A stretch of DNA of 64,000 nt, taken from contig NZ_JAFBGM010000002.1 of assembly GCF_016811105.1 (NCBI RefSeq), forward strand, positions 806,001-870,000. Reading direction: 5' to 3'. Positions 18,715 to 27,584 of this stretch are shown piece by piece. Position 1 is the first letter of the stretch; each line of letters begins with the position of its first letter. The position numbers and the translations under genes were made by a program. Below the pieces are notes generated by a model, which saw only the letters and a program-made list of their open reading frames with translations, was not told the DNA's origin and did no database searches. The DNA comes from Aurantibacter crassamenti. GTDB lineage: Bacteria > Bacteroidota > Bacteroidia > Flavobacteriales > Flavobacteriaceae.

Positions 18715-19386
18715 TTAGAATCTTAATGAAGTGATTAGGCTTTTAATTTCTTTTGCATTATTAGTTATTGTGCCCCAATCTTCGGTTTGTATTAAAGACC
18801 TATTAGCTACCCAAGACCCTCCAATAGCAGTAATTAAATTAGATTGTAAATAAGTTGATGCGTTATTAATATTACAACCACCTAAAGGTATAAACTTCAA
18901 GTCTAAATAATTATAAGGAGCAGACATGCTTTCTAAATGTTTCATACCACCAGAAGATTCTGCCGGAAAAAACTTAAGAATACGACAACCTTCTTGTACA
19001 GCAATTTCAATATCTGTTGGAGTCATAATACCAGGAGCAAATGAAAGTCCATGTTTAATTGCCTCAGAAATAATTTTTGGATTACAACCTGGTGACACAG
19101 CAAAATCAGCACCAACATCTACAACTTGTTTTACTTGATCAACGTTTAAAACAGTACCAAAGCCTAGGGTTATTTCAGGCACTTCTTTTCTAATTATTTT
19201 AGCTGCTTCAATTGCAACTGGCGTACGTAATGTTAGTTCGATAGTATCAATACCACCTTCTAATAAAGCATTTGCAAGTGGTATTGCATGTTTTACTTCA
19301 TCAATCACCAAAACTGCAATTATACCTGCATCATCAATTTTTTTTGCAATCTCAGGTGACATAGCTTTAGGCTCAAACTTTTTCAT
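18715..19386 (-). CDS. eda: KDPG/KHG aldolase
   Basis: A 223-aa class I aldolase. It splits 2-keto-3-deoxy-6-phosphogluconate (or the related galactonate phosphate) into pyruvate and glyceraldehyde 3-phosphate. IELTLRTP carries the catalytic Glu (E50) and CRILKFFPAE carries the Schiff-base Lys (K138). GFGTVL and FIPLGGCN are the other family motifs. Length is normal for the family. It sits in the middle of the minus-strand operon, between the DUF6786-like gene and a sulfatase. No 2-keto-3-deoxygluconate kinase is encoded in the window, so that step must come from elsewhere. Confidence 0.93.
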   Translation of the reverse strand: MKKFEPKAMSPEIAKKIDDAGIIAVLVIDEVKHAIPLANALLEGGIDTIELTLRTPVAIEAAKIIRKEVPEITLGFGTVLNVDQVKQVVDVGADFAVSPGCNPKIISEAIKHGLSFAPGIMTPTDIEIAVQEGCRILKFFPAESSGGMKHLESMSAPYNYLDLKFIPLGGCNINNASTYLQSNLITAIGGSWVANRSLIQTEDWGTITNNAKEIKSLITSLRF

Positions 19387-19432
19387 AAATGGTTTAATAA
19401 TTCTAGTGTAAATTTAAACTAACGAAGGGTAA

Positions 19433-20611
19433 TTATAAATCACTCAAGTCTAGTTTCAATAACTTTTTGGAAATGTCGTTTAGTGCTTCTTTATCTCCCT
19501 CAAAATGATAAGTTTTATGAATGTGTTTAATACTTTCTTTTGGAAGTAATTCACGGGTACTTGAAGAAGATTCCATCTCGTAAAAAGGTCCCAATTGCTC
19601 GCCATTTTCTAATGGGCCATCATTATAGCTATTAATGACATCTCCGGCATAGGGATTATCTTGAATTTTCCATTCAGAATTTACGTAGGTAGTATCATTT
19701 TCAAAAGAATAGCTAACAATAGTTAATACATTTTTATCCGCATCATAACTACCAATATAAGGCATAACGTTTTGTGGTGGAACACCCATTTTAAAGCGCT
19801 TTGTACCATTCCCTTTAAATAAAACGTGCTTGTCTGTTATGGTTAATCTTTCAGGAGGAATCTCTCCAAAATAAGAAGTATTTAATGCTAATTCATTTTT
19901 GTAAGGCAAAATTACAGTCGTCTTTTCTGAAGGATTAAACATTCCTAAAATCCAAATAGAAAGCAAACCAGTGTTCTTTGACCATTTCTCTTTGCCCGTA
20001 TTTACAATTTCATTGGCAGATTGAAAACCAACAGTTTCAACATTAGTTAGATCAATAGCTAATTCTTCTGCTATTTGAGAATTATCAAAAATGGTAACTA
20101 TTCGGTTCACTTCAATATCAAACCTATAACCATTATAATTATCTAATATCATTTTTTTACGAAAAGAAACCGAGGTATCTGTTTGATTAACTATTTCATA
20201 GGTTTCTGTATCAATCTCTTTTGGCGTGTACCAATTATCAAAAGTAAAGTCTGTTCCCTTTTTAAAGAATATTGAATATTGACCTCCCTCCGGCCCCATC
20301 CAAAAGCGATCTTCGCCACCAAATGCATTCATGTGTTCTTCAAATTGTCCGGATGCTAGTAATTCATAATGCATCCATCCATAGCTATTGCCTTTTAACC
20401 CATTTGCTGTACTTGTCATAACCCTACCTTGTAATTTGGGCAAAACAATTAATTGACTTTTATTATTCTTTGATTTTAATAAAACAACCTCTTGATGCTT
20501 TTTTAGAAACTGAAAATCATTTTCAAAATTACCCGCTGAATTTTGACTAAAACCATTTGATGTCACAATGCTCATAAATATTACTATTAAAATATTAAGG
20601 TTTTTTTTCAT
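19433..20611 (-). CDS. DUF6786-like secreted protein
   Basis: A 392-aa protein with a signal peptide (MKKNLNILIVIFMSIVTSNG, then FSQN). ATG 20611 is preferred to the TTG at 20614. The body has QLIVLPKLQGRVMTSTA, HMNAFGGEDRFWMGPEGG and SFRKKMILDNYNGY, which I associate with the DUF6786 family, beta-rich proteins that may resemble aldose epimerases. I cannot assign an enzymatic activity. It lies between the SGNH hydrolase gene (26 nt upstream) and eda (46 nt downstream), so it very likely handles the same sugar substrate. A mutarotase-like or carbohydrate-binding role is a guess. Confidence 0.72.
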   Translation of the reverse strand: MKKNLNILIVIFMSIVTSNGFSQNSAGNFENDFQFLKKHQEVVLLKSKNNKSQLIVLPKLQGRVMTSTANGLKGNSYGWMHYELLASGQFEEHMNAFGGEDRFWMGPEGGQYSIFFKKGTDFTFDNWYTPKEIDTETYEIVNQTDTSVSFRKKMILDNYNGYRFDIEVNRIVTIFDNSQIAEELAIDLTNVETVGFQSANEIVNTGKEKWSKNTGLLSIWILGMFNPSEKTTVILPYKNELALNTSYFGEIPPERLTITDKHVLFKGNGTKRFKMGVPPQNVMPYIGSYDADKNVLTIVSYSFENDTTYVNSEWKIQDNPYAGDVINSYNDGPLENGEQLGPFYEMESSSSTRELLPKESIKHIHKTYHFEGDKEALNDISKKLLKLDLSDL

Positions 20612-20637
20612 CAATATGCAATTAAATATCCAAATTT

Positions 20638-21465
20638 CTAATTCGGTTTTTGATGTGGCAAATATCCCCCTGCTTCATGGAGTTTATATACTTGTTTATA
20701 AGCAAAGTCAGAAATAATTTTAGATTTATCCGTATCAATTTTAATCAAACTTACAATAGAATCTTTGTGTTCATAACCATCAATTTTTTCTATATATGTT
20801 CCATATAAATTCTTTTCGATTGGCTTGCTAATGTTGCCGGTAATAGTTGAATAAAGAACACTCGCTGTTACAAAAGAACCTAAGGCTGTAGGATGCAAAT
20901 TATCGGGACAATATAGTTGCCAATCACTATTTTGTTCTTGTATCTCTCTCCAAACTGTACTTACAGGAGCAACACTCATCTTTAATTCTTTGGCTATTTT
21001 CATATAAGAATAATCAAGCATTTCTCCGTCTTGAATTGGTGCATTTTTTCTGGCGTATAAAGAAATTATTACCGTTTTAGCTTTACTTTGTTTTATTTTC
21101 GAATCAAGCTCCCTTACCGTTTTATAAAATGAAGTGCTTTCTCTAACACTGGGACGGCCATTAACTATATAATTTTCTCCAAGAGTACTTTGTTCATTAA
21201 GAACAACATAATCCCATTTTAATGAATCCAAAATAATATCAACCTCACCATTGTCTAAATGATTTTGTAATGTATATCCACCATAAGCAATTAGTCTTGT
21301 TCTTAATTCAACCCCATTTTCAGTAGCAATTTGTTCTAACATTTTAGGCATGTTATTAAAATAGATACTACTATTGCCTACTAAAAGTACATTGAGAACT
21401 TTATTTTCAGATTGAACACAAGCAGTTAATAGCCATACCAAAAAAACATACTTAATTGATTTCAT
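20638..21465 (-). CDS. SGNH/GDSL-type hydrolase, lipoprotein
   Basis: A 275-aa lipoprotein from ATG 21465 (signal MKSIKYVFLVWLLTAC). Earlier in-frame starts exist at 21477 and 21480 but give a poorer signal. Block I is LLVGNSSIYFNNMP, with GNS in place of GDS. Block III is the NEQS segment, and block V is DNLHPTALGS with the Asp/His pair. These proteins are usually esterases that remove acetyl or similar groups from sugars. The start overlaps the end of the upstream sulfatase gene by 14 nt, implying translational coupling, and deacetylation together with desulfation is a natural pairing. Confidence 0.8.
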   Translation of the reverse strand: MKSIKYVFLVWLLTACVQSENKVLNVLLVGNSSIYFNNMPKMLEQIATENGVELRTRLIAYGGYTLQNHLDNGEVDIILDSLKWDYVVLNEQSTLGENYIVNGRPSVRESTSFYKTVRELDSKIKQSKAKTVIISLYARKNAPIQDGEMLDYSYMKIAKELKMSVAPVSTVWREIQEQNSDWQLYCPDNLHPTALGSFVTASVLYSTITGNISKPIEKNLYGTYIEKIDGYEHKDSIVSLIKIDTDKSKIISDFAYKQVYKLHEAGGYLPHQKPN

Positions 21466-23149
21466 TCCAATGTGCATCAATTACTTTTTGTATATGTGGA
21501 TAGTTGGCATCCGTCTCGTTTAATTCTTCACGCTGCTTTAGCAATTGCAATTTAAGATCAGCAATTATTTCTTTGTATTCTGGGTCTGAATAAGCATTAT
21601 TCATTTCCTTTGGATCTTTTGTCAAATCATAAAATTCCCACGCTGGCGGCGTATGATTCGCAAAGTCATTTCCCCAACTTTTTTTATTCCATTCCGATTT
21701 TGGATCATCAGTATCAACCCAATATTTTCCATAATAAAAAATCAACTTATACGCTTTGGTTCGTATTCCAAAATGAGCAGGGTTTTGATGTCTATGCGCT
21801 AAATGCATCCAATACCTATAATAGGTAGATTTTTGCCAATCTGCGGGCTCAACACCTGTTTCTAAAATGGTTTTAAAACTTTTACCTTGCATGTATTCAG
21901 GAGTTGTACCGCCAGCCATTTCAATTAAAGTAGGTGCAAAATCAGTATTATTAATTATTGCATCAGTTCTACTGCCTGCTTTTATTTTTTCTGGATAACG
22001 CACAAAAAACGGCATTCGCATTGCTTCGTCATACATCCATCTTTTGTCAATATAATCATGTTCGCCCAGCATAAAACCTTGATCACCGGTATACACGATA
22101 ATTGTATTATCTAATAGGTTTTCTTCCTCCAAATAATCTAATAATCGTTTTACATTATCATCTACACCTTTTACACAACGTAAGTATTTTTTCAAATAAT
22201 CTTGATAGACTTTACTAGTATAATCTTTTTCAACTGCATCCATTTTCCATTTAACCAATTCTTCTTGGCTAATGTCTTTTGCATTTCGATACTTTTTGTA
22301 AATGGTTGAATCATTCCAATAAATATTCATTGCTTGATTTCGAATTACGTTTCTATGTGAAACAGAAGATCCTATAATTCTAGTCAATGAATCATTTTTA
22401 CCTCTTGTTGCTTCTGAACCATGATTCCCAATTTCATACAAACTCTCAGGTTCTGGAATAAAAGTATCTGCTAAGTATTCTTCATATCGAGGAGCAAACT
22501 CAAAATCATCATGTGGCGCTTTAAAATGATGCATTAAGAAAAATGGTTTGTTCGGATTGCGCTTATGCTTTAAATAATCTAAAGTAGCATCCGTAATCAT
22601 ATCAGAAGAATGACCTTTTGTATGAATTATATTTTCAGGCCATGGTTTTTCACCTTGAACTCTAAACTCTGGGTCAAAATATTTGCCTTGGGCCGGTAAT
22701 ACCTGATAATAATCAAATGCGGCGGGTTCATGATGCAAATGCCATTTACCAATTATTGCTGTTTGATATCCTAATTTTTTCATTTCCTTAGGAAGGAATT
22801 GTTTTTCAGGAGCAATTGAACCTTCCAAATCTATAACACCATTTGTTTGTGCTCTTTGACCTGTAATAATTGCCGCTCTACTAGGAACGCAAATTGCATT
22901 ATTTACAAATGCATTATCGAAAATCATTCCTTCTCTCGCTAATTGATCTAGGTTAGGTGTTGGGTTTAAACTAGCTAGCCGACTTCCGTATATTCCGAAA
23001 CCTTGTGTGGTATGATCATCTGACATTATATAGATGATATTTGGCTTCTGGTTTTTTGATGCAACCTTTTTTTCCGCACATGACACAAGTGCAAAAAATG
23101 AAATCATTCCGCAATATCTCAATACCTGTAAACTACTAACAAAATTCAT
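21452..23149 (-). CDS. S1-family sulfatase, lipoprotein (GlcNAc-6-sulfatase/iduronate-sulfatase-like branch)
   Basis: A 565-aa lipoprotein (signal ending FFALVSC, C24). YIMSDDHTTQGFGIYG forms the metal site. The motif CVPSR at C87 is embedded in NNAICVPSRAAIITGQ, a context typical of the heparan-type and N-acetylglucosamine-6-sulfatase branch rather than arylsulfatase A. KWHLHHEPAAFD and YTGDQGFMLGEHDYIDKRW support this. It is the second gene of the operon, 75 nt after the GntP permease gene, and its end overlaps the SGNH hydrolase start. It is longer than the other sulfatases because of insertions between residues about 180 and 310. The exact substrate is not predictable from sequence. Confidence 0.92.
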   Translation of the reverse strand: MNFVSSLQVLRYCGMISFFALVSCAEKKVASKNQKPNIIYIMSDDHTTQGFGIYGSRLASLNPTPNLDQLAREGMIFDNAFVNNAICVPSRAAIITGQRAQTNGVIDLEGSIAPEKQFLPKEMKKLGYQTAIIGKWHLHHEPAAFDYYQVLPAQGKYFDPEFRVQGEKPWPENIIHTKGHSSDMITDATLDYLKHKRNPNKPFFLMHHFKAPHDDFEFAPRYEEYLADTFIPEPESLYEIGNHGSEATRGKNDSLTRIIGSSVSHRNVIRNQAMNIYWNDSTIYKKYRNAKDISQEELVKWKMDAVEKDYTSKVYQDYLKKYLRCVKGVDDNVKRLLDYLEEENLLDNTIIVYTGDQGFMLGEHDYIDKRWMYDEAMRMPFFVRYPEKIKAGSRTDAIINNTDFAPTLIEMAGGTTPEYMQGKSFKTILETGVEPADWQKSTYYRYWMHLAHRHQNPAHFGIRTKAYKLIFYYGKYWVDTDDPKSEWNKKSWGNDFANHTPPAWEFYDLTKDPKEMNNAYSDPEYKEIIADLKLQLLKQREELNETDANYPHIQKVIDAHWNEIN

Positions 23150-23224
23150 AACAAACTGGTTCTATATTGCATGTACAAATATTAGGTCAAGCCCTAGTGA
23201 AGTCAAATATTTAGATGCTCTTAT

Positions 23225-24562
23225 TTAAAAAATAAAACTAGCTGCAAATACCATTAAGGCCGCTGAACAACCAACAACTAAAGTACCTAAGGTATAAACT
23301 CGGTAACCCGTTTTAACATCAATACCTGAGAATTGAGTCAATAACCAAAACCCACTATCATTAGCATGTGAAACAACCATTGCACCAGCACCTATTGCTG
23401 CTACAACTAAGGCTTTATCAATTTCAGTTACAAAACCTAAAGTTCCTAAAATTGGTGCTACAATTGAAGCTGTTGTGATTAACGCTACGGTAGAAGAACC
23501 CTGCGCTGTTTTAATTGCTGCACACAGAATAAATGGTAACCAGATACCCAAATTAGCACCTGATAATGCATCGGCCATTACTGTTGCTATACCACTTTTT
23601 TGTAAAATTGTTCCGAAAATGCCACCAGCACCAGTTATTAAAATAATATTTGAAGCATCCATAAGAGCCTTACCAACCCAGCCTGATGTTGAAAGCATTT
23701 CTTTATCAAACTTTTTAGGCAATAAAAATGCGAAGAACATACCTATTATTAAAGCTACCACCGGTGAACCAATAAATGAAATAAACTTCACCCAACCCAA
23801 TTCTTGTTCAGCATCGGTAATACTGAAGTCCATCAATGATTTACCAACAATTAATAGAATAGGAATTAAAATTGGTAAAAATGATTTGAAAGCACTTGGC
23901 GCTTGTCTTACTTTCTCTTTTATTTCTTCGTCAGACAAAGCAGGATTAGGGTCAATGTATGTTTTTTGACCAACCTTTTTACAATAGATAATTGCCACTA
24001 TTAATGATAATATTCCAATAATAAGTCCTACCAACATTACTAAACCAATATCAGCCCCAATGATACCGGCTGCAGCAATTGGCCCCGGCGTTGGCGGAAC
24101 CAAAACATGTGTAATCATTAATCCCAATAATAAAGCAGTTGCTGTTCCTACAATTGATAAACCCGCTTTTTTGGTTAAACTTTTATTTAACGGATTAAGA
24201 ATTACGAAACCACTATCTGCAAATACCGGTATAGAAACTATAAAGCCAACAATACCCATTGCCTCATGAACACGTTTTTTACCAATAATTTTGAGAACAA
24301 CTTCAGCTAATTTAAAGGCACCTCCTGTTTGTTCAAGAAAAGCACCAATAATAACACCAAGAATAATTACAATTCCAATTTTACCTAATGTAGAACCAAA
24401 TCCATCATTTATAGACTCCACCAAAGTAGCCAATGACATTTCTGAAAATAAAGCAAAAAATATGGCAGCACCGAGTAATGCTAAAAAAGGATGCACATTA
24501 TATTTAGCAGTGAGTACTATTATAATTAGAACACTTAAAATAAGCAGCAGAATAGAAATCAT
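23225..24562 (-). CDS. GntP-family gluconate/sugar-acid permease
   Basis: A 445-aa inner-membrane transporter with about 12-14 hydrophobic helices. The regions GFIVSIPVFADSGFVIL, ITHVLVPPTPGPIAAAGI and SHANDSGFWLLTQFSG are hallmark GntP motifs. Members move gluconate or related sugar acids with protons. It is the first gene of the eight-gene operon and divergent from an SDR gene at 24760. Its presence with KduD and KDPG aldolase strongly suggests that the operon's final product in the periplasm is a sugar acid rather than a neutral sugar. Confidence 0.93.
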   Translation of the reverse strand: MISILLLILSVLIIIVLTAKYNVHPFLALLGAAIFFALFSEMSLATLVESINDGFGSTLGKIGIVIILGVIIGAFLEQTGGAFKLAEVVLKIIGKKRVHEAMGIVGFIVSIPVFADSGFVILNPLNKSLTKKAGLSIVGTATALLLGLMITHVLVPPTPGPIAAAGIIGADIGLVMLVGLIIGILSLIVAIIYCKKVGQKTYIDPNPALSDEEIKEKVRQAPSAFKSFLPILIPILLIVGKSLMDFSITDAEQELGWVKFISFIGSPVVALIIGMFFAFLLPKKFDKEMLSTSGWVGKALMDASNIILITGAGGIFGTILQKSGIATVMADALSGANLGIWLPFILCAAIKTAQGSSTVALITTASIVAPILGTLGFVTEIDKALVVAAIGAGAMVVSHANDSGFWLLTQFSGIDVKTGYRVYTLGTLVVGCSAALMVFAASFIF

Positions 24563-24759
24563 ATTGATGGTTGTTTAGTTGGTTGGCATTTATGTATCGC
24601 ACTTTTTTTTACTAAAAGAATGCCTAACAAGTTATCATCTTTAATGCGTTTTGCAAAATGCAGTCTACAAATTTTTGGAACAAATCACAGAATTGAAAAA
24701 AATAGTATAATTTATAGTCCTAAAATAATTGGAATTAGTAGCGAAAAAACAGAAAAGTT

Positions 24760-25545
24760 ATGGCTGAAGAAAAATTACCTGGAATAAATCTTTTTCAAAT
24801 GGCAGGGTGTAACGCCCTAATAACAGGTGGTTCTAAAGGATTGGGTTACGCAATGGCTGCGGGGTTAGCATCTGCTGGGGCAAATGTTTTTCTGCTAAAT
24901 AGAAATTTTGAAGAAGGAAACTCAGCTGCAGAAAAATTACAAAATGATTTTGGCGTTCAATCAAAAGCGTATACTGCTGACGTAACAAATTTGAAACAAG
25001 TAGAAGACGTAGTTGATAACATCATAAAGGAGTTCGGTAGTGTTGATATTCTAATTAATAGCGCTGGAATAAATATTAGGGGGCCTATTGATGAAATAAC
25101 AGCTGATGATTTTGAGAAAGTAATGAAAGTAAATGTTGATGGTACCTGGAATGTTTCTAGAGCTGTCACACCAAACATGAAAAAGAACGGCTGGGGAAAA
25201 ATCATTAATATGGCTAGTACTTTGGGCATAGTTGGTTTAGCAAATAGAACGCCTTATGCAACCAGTAAAGGTGCTGTAGTAAATATGACACGCGCACTAG
25301 GTCTTGAACTGGCCCCATTTAACATCAATGTAAATGCAATATGCCCAGGACCATTTTTAACCGAAATGAATATTCCTATTGCAGGTACAGAAGAAGCCAA
25401 GAAACACATAGTCGGAGCAACTGCTTTAGGGCGATGGGGCGAACTCAACGAAATTCAAGGAGCAGCAATTTTTCTAGCTAGTAAAGCCAGTAATTACATG
25501 GTTGGATCGCTACTGACTGTTGATGGTGGTTGGACAGCCAAATAA
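24760..25545 (+). CDS. Short-chain dehydrogenase (gluconate 5-dehydrogenase-like)
   Basis: A 261-aa classical SDR. The cofactor motif is ALITGGSKGLGYAMA, the NAG motif appears as LINSAGINIRG, and the catalytic motif is YATSKGA. The C-terminus has LGRWGELNEIQGA and LLTVDGGWTAK. Related proteins include gluconate 5-dehydrogenase and KduD. It is transcribed away from the GntP operon, with about 200 bp between the two starts. Two different SDR enzymes flanking one permease operon suggests successive oxidation and reduction steps on a sugar acid, but which substrate each uses is unknown. Confidence 0.85.
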   Translation: MAEEKLPGINLFQMAGCNALITGGSKGLGYAMAAGLASAGANVFLLNRNFEEGNSAAEKLQNDFGVQSKAYTADVTNLKQVEDVVDNIIKEFGSVDILINSAGINIRGPIDEITADDFEKVMKVNVDGTWNVSRAVTPNMKKNGWGKIINMASTLGIVGLANRTPYATSKGAVVNMTRALGLELAPFNINVNAICPGPFLTEMNIPIAGTEEAKKHIVGATALGRWGELNEIQGAAIFLASKASNYMVGSLLTVDGGWTAK

Positions 25546-25756
25546 AAGTCCAATTAAATGAATACCAAGTTCGCTATTGTCAGCCTACTTTAGTTCTGCA
25601 ATAAATATTTTTTTTTCTGCACTTTGACATATCTAATAAGCTAGATCTGTTAACCTTTCCTTAATTAATCATTTCGATCAATTTTTAATTGATTAGAGCT
25701 AAGCTACACTCATAAATATGGGCAAATTTGTAGTGAACAATAAAATACATATAATC

Positions 25757-26086
25757 ATGAGCAATAGCACAAACACCCTTTTGGGAATTATAACAGGAAC
25801 TGCCATTGGTGCAGCTGTTGGTATACTTTTCGCTCCGGATTCTGGGGTGAATACTAGAAGAAAAATAAAAACACAAGCAATAGATGCAAAAGACTCATTA
25901 GCTGAAACGGCTATTGATTTAAGAAACCAAGTTGCTGAAACAGCTTCAGTAAAAAAGGAAAATTTAGATTCGCAACTTGAATCAATTGTAACTAATGTGA
26001 GTTATAAGGCTGACGACGTAATCTCAACCTTAGAGAAAAAATTGTCAGAGCTTAAAGTAAAGAATAAAAAATTACAGAAATCGTAA
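25757..26086 (+). CDS. YtxH-domain membrane protein
   Basis: A 109-aa protein from ATG 25757. An upstream in-frame ATG at 25718 would put charged residues before the hydrophobic helix and is less likely. Residues about 7-28 form a glycine-rich membrane helix followed by FAPDSGVNTRRKIK, the standard YtxH pattern. The remainder is a charged coiled-coil-like tail. YtxH proteins are small, stress-linked envelope proteins without known activity. The stop codon overlaps the next start by one base (TAATG), so the next gene is translationally coupled. Confidence 0.85.
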   Translation: MSNSTNTLLGIITGTAIGAAVGILFAPDSGVNTRRKIKTQAIDAKDSLAETAIDLRNQVAETASVKKENLDSQLESIVTNVSYKADDVISTLEKKLSELKVKNKKLQKS

Positions 26087-26436
26087 TGAACATTATTCAA
26101 TCAATAAAACAAACGACTGCTAAAGCTTCAATTCAAGGCGAAAATTATCTAGAGACCTCTAAGCGCTATTTTGAATTAAAGGTTTTTCAACAATTAACGC
26201 TTGCTATGAGCTTTGCAGTAAAGACAGCACTAATTGGTGGACTACTCTTTTTAGCACTTGTTTTTATGTTGGTTGGAGCAACTATAGCCCTTGGCAATTA
26301 TTTAAAGAGTATGGTGCTAAGCACCTTATTAATTTCTTTAGGTCTAATCATTTTAGCATTAATAGGATATGCACTCCGTAAAAAAATAGACAGAAAAGTG
26401 ATTAAGAATATGGCTTCAGAATTTTTTGAACATTAA
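26086..26436 (+). CDS. Phage-holin-family-like small membrane protein
   Basis: A 116-aa protein with two adjacent membrane helices (about residues 45-70 and 76-98) and basic ends, matching the phage-holin/Holin-X type of proteins often found next to YtxH genes in flavobacteria. Despite the name, nothing here suggests phage origin. It begins on the last base of the YtxH stop codon. A role in membrane stress is likely but unproven. Confidence 0.75.
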   Translation: MNIIQSIKQTTAKASIQGENYLETSKRYFELKVFQQLTLAMSFAVKTALIGGLLFLALVFMLVGATIALGNYLKSMVLSTLLISLGLIILALIGYALRKKIDRKVIKNMASEFFEH

Positions 26437-26438
26437 TT

Positions 26439-26645
26439 ATGAGAACAACTTACAGTTCATTTGAGGAAATACGAAAAGACCTAAGAAAACTTAGTTTGCA
26501 ACGTCAGATTGCATTCGAGGAAATAAAAGGATTAAAACAAGAAGTACAAGAAGATTTTAGTTCAGACAATTGGATGCACACTGCATTTGATGCTTTTAAA
26601 AAATTTGGAATACTATATATTATTCGTTCGATTTTTAAAAAATGA
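26439..26645 (+). CDS. Small DUF6327-like protein
   Basis: A 68-aa soluble protein starting MRTTYSSFEEIRKDLRKLSL, rich in charged helices and ending in a short hydrophobic and basic segment (YIIRSIFKK). The pattern and its place after YtxH and holin-like genes match what I recall as DUF6327. It is 2 nt after the previous stop. No function is known to me. Confidence 0.7.
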   Translation: MRTTYSSFEEIRKDLRKLSLQRQIAFEEIKGLKQEVQEDFSSDNWMHTAFDAFKKFGILYIIRSIFKK

Positions 26646-27106
26646 TTTTATCTGGAAAGGAATTCATATGAAAAATAAATAGTGTTTTAATAAAAATTTA
26701 CAACAACTTAATACGTAAGTTTTGTAGTTAATTACGACCAATAAAATGATGGGAAAGATATTGCTAAAAAAGATTAAAAATTAGAATAGAAAAAGAAAAA
26801 CGTTTTTTGGTTGGTTGTTTTTAAATGGCTCTAACAATACTCATGTTAGGGCCATTTTTATTTTAGTCAAGATTTAGACTTAGCAAGATGATGCTTATAA
26901 ATTATTCGATACACCACTATATTCTTTATTGATTTATTACAGCCAATATATCGTTTTAATGAAAGTAGTTTTTCAGAATAACTTATTGTTTCTGAATATG
27001 AGTCAAAAATGAAATCATCTAAGTTAAAGGTTATCCCCTCTTTTAATGATATTGCAGTAGTACCAAATAAGAGGTACACAATTAGTATGAACCTAAAACT
27101 AATATT
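26646..27106. other. Intergenic region with one terminator
   Basis: This 461-bp stretch has no gene I can support. A minimal 12-codon frame (MMGKILLKKIKN, near 26746) ends before a strong hairpin at 26823-26860 and could be a small peptide or just leader sequence. A 70-codon minus-strand frame at 26867-27079 begins with GTG and has no family features, so I left it out. Confidence 0.5.
26823..26865 (+). terminator. Intrinsic terminator
   Basis: AAATGGCTCTAACA (26823-26836) pairs with TGTTAGGGCCATTT (26844-26857), 14 pairs with one G-T wobble, around a 7-nt loop, followed by a T-rich run. It probably ends the YtxH transcript or a short RNA from 26646-26822. Confidence 0.8.
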
Positions 27107-27271
27107 ATGTTACGTTGGACAGTCACTTTCATTATACTTGCAATTATTGCTGGAATCTTTGGATTTGGTGGAATCGCCGCTGGAGCCGCTAGTATTGCAA
27201 AATTCTTATTTTTCCTATTTATAGTTCTTTTTCTCGTTTCCTTAATTACAGGACGAAAAAAAATATCGTAA
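27107..27271 (+). CDS. DUF1328-family small membrane protein
   Basis: A 54-aa frame, easily missed because of its length. It starts MLRWTVTFIILAIIAGIFGF and continues GGIAAGAASIAKFLFF, then ends TGRKKIS. That is the DUF1328 (YtjA-like) pattern of two membrane helices joined by a glycine/alanine-rich turn. The family is widespread and of unknown function, often linked to general stress. It is 30 nt upstream of the acidic lipoprotein gene and on the same strand. Confidence 0.85.
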   Translation: MLRWTVTFIILAIIAGIFGFGGIAAGAASIAKFLFFLFIVLFLVSLITGRKKIS

Positions 27272-27301
27272 ATAAATTATTCACAACCTAAAATTCTAAA
27301 A

Positions 27302-27484
27302 ATGAAAAAAATAGCATATACATTTATACTACTCGCATCAATGGCTCTAACTTTTACGGGCTGTCGTGAGACAAAGTCAAACAGCGAAAAAATCGAAGAT
27401 TCAATTGAAGAGGTCGGCGATGATATAGAAGAAGGCGCTGAAGAAGTTAAAGATGAAATTGACGATGCAGTTGATGACAATTAG
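27302..27484 (+). CDS. Small acidic lipoprotein
   Basis: A 60-aa protein with a clear lipoprotein signal (LTFTGC, Cys at about residue 21). The mature part is almost entirely acidic helix: SIEEVGDDIEEGAEEVKDE and DDAVDDN. I do not recognise a named family. It ends the run of small envelope genes and is followed by a terminator at 27506-27537. It may interact with cations or with the envelope proteins encoded upstream. Confidence 0.75.
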   Translation: MKKIAYTFILLASMALTFTGCRETKSNSEKIEDSIEEVGDDIEEGAEEVKDEIDDAVDDN

Positions 27485-27505
27485 TATTGATCAAACCTTC
27501 AAATT

Positions 27506-27537
27506 AAAAGAACACCATAACTGGTGTTCTTTTTTTG
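27506..27537 (+). terminator. Intrinsic terminator after the small lipoprotein
   Basis: AGAACACCA and TGGTGTTCT form a 9-bp stem with a TAAC loop, extended by A-T pairs, and followed by a run of Ts. The same palindrome may also serve the convergent gene ending at 27585. Confidence 0.88.
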
Positions 27538-27584
27538 TTTTAATTATTTTGCATTGAACAGTTTGAAGAACTAAACAATAAAAT

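Noticed and set aside
23475-23969. Plus-strand 164-codon frame
   Set aside because: It lies wholly within the GntP permease gene on the other strand and has no family features.
26086-26436. Holin-like gene as a sign of a prophage
   Set aside because: No other phage gene is nearby, and such proteins are common partners of YtxH in flavobacterial chromosomes.
26867-27079. Minus-strand 70-codon frame
   Set aside because: It begins with GTG, has no recognisable domain, and lies against the direction of the neighbouring small genes.
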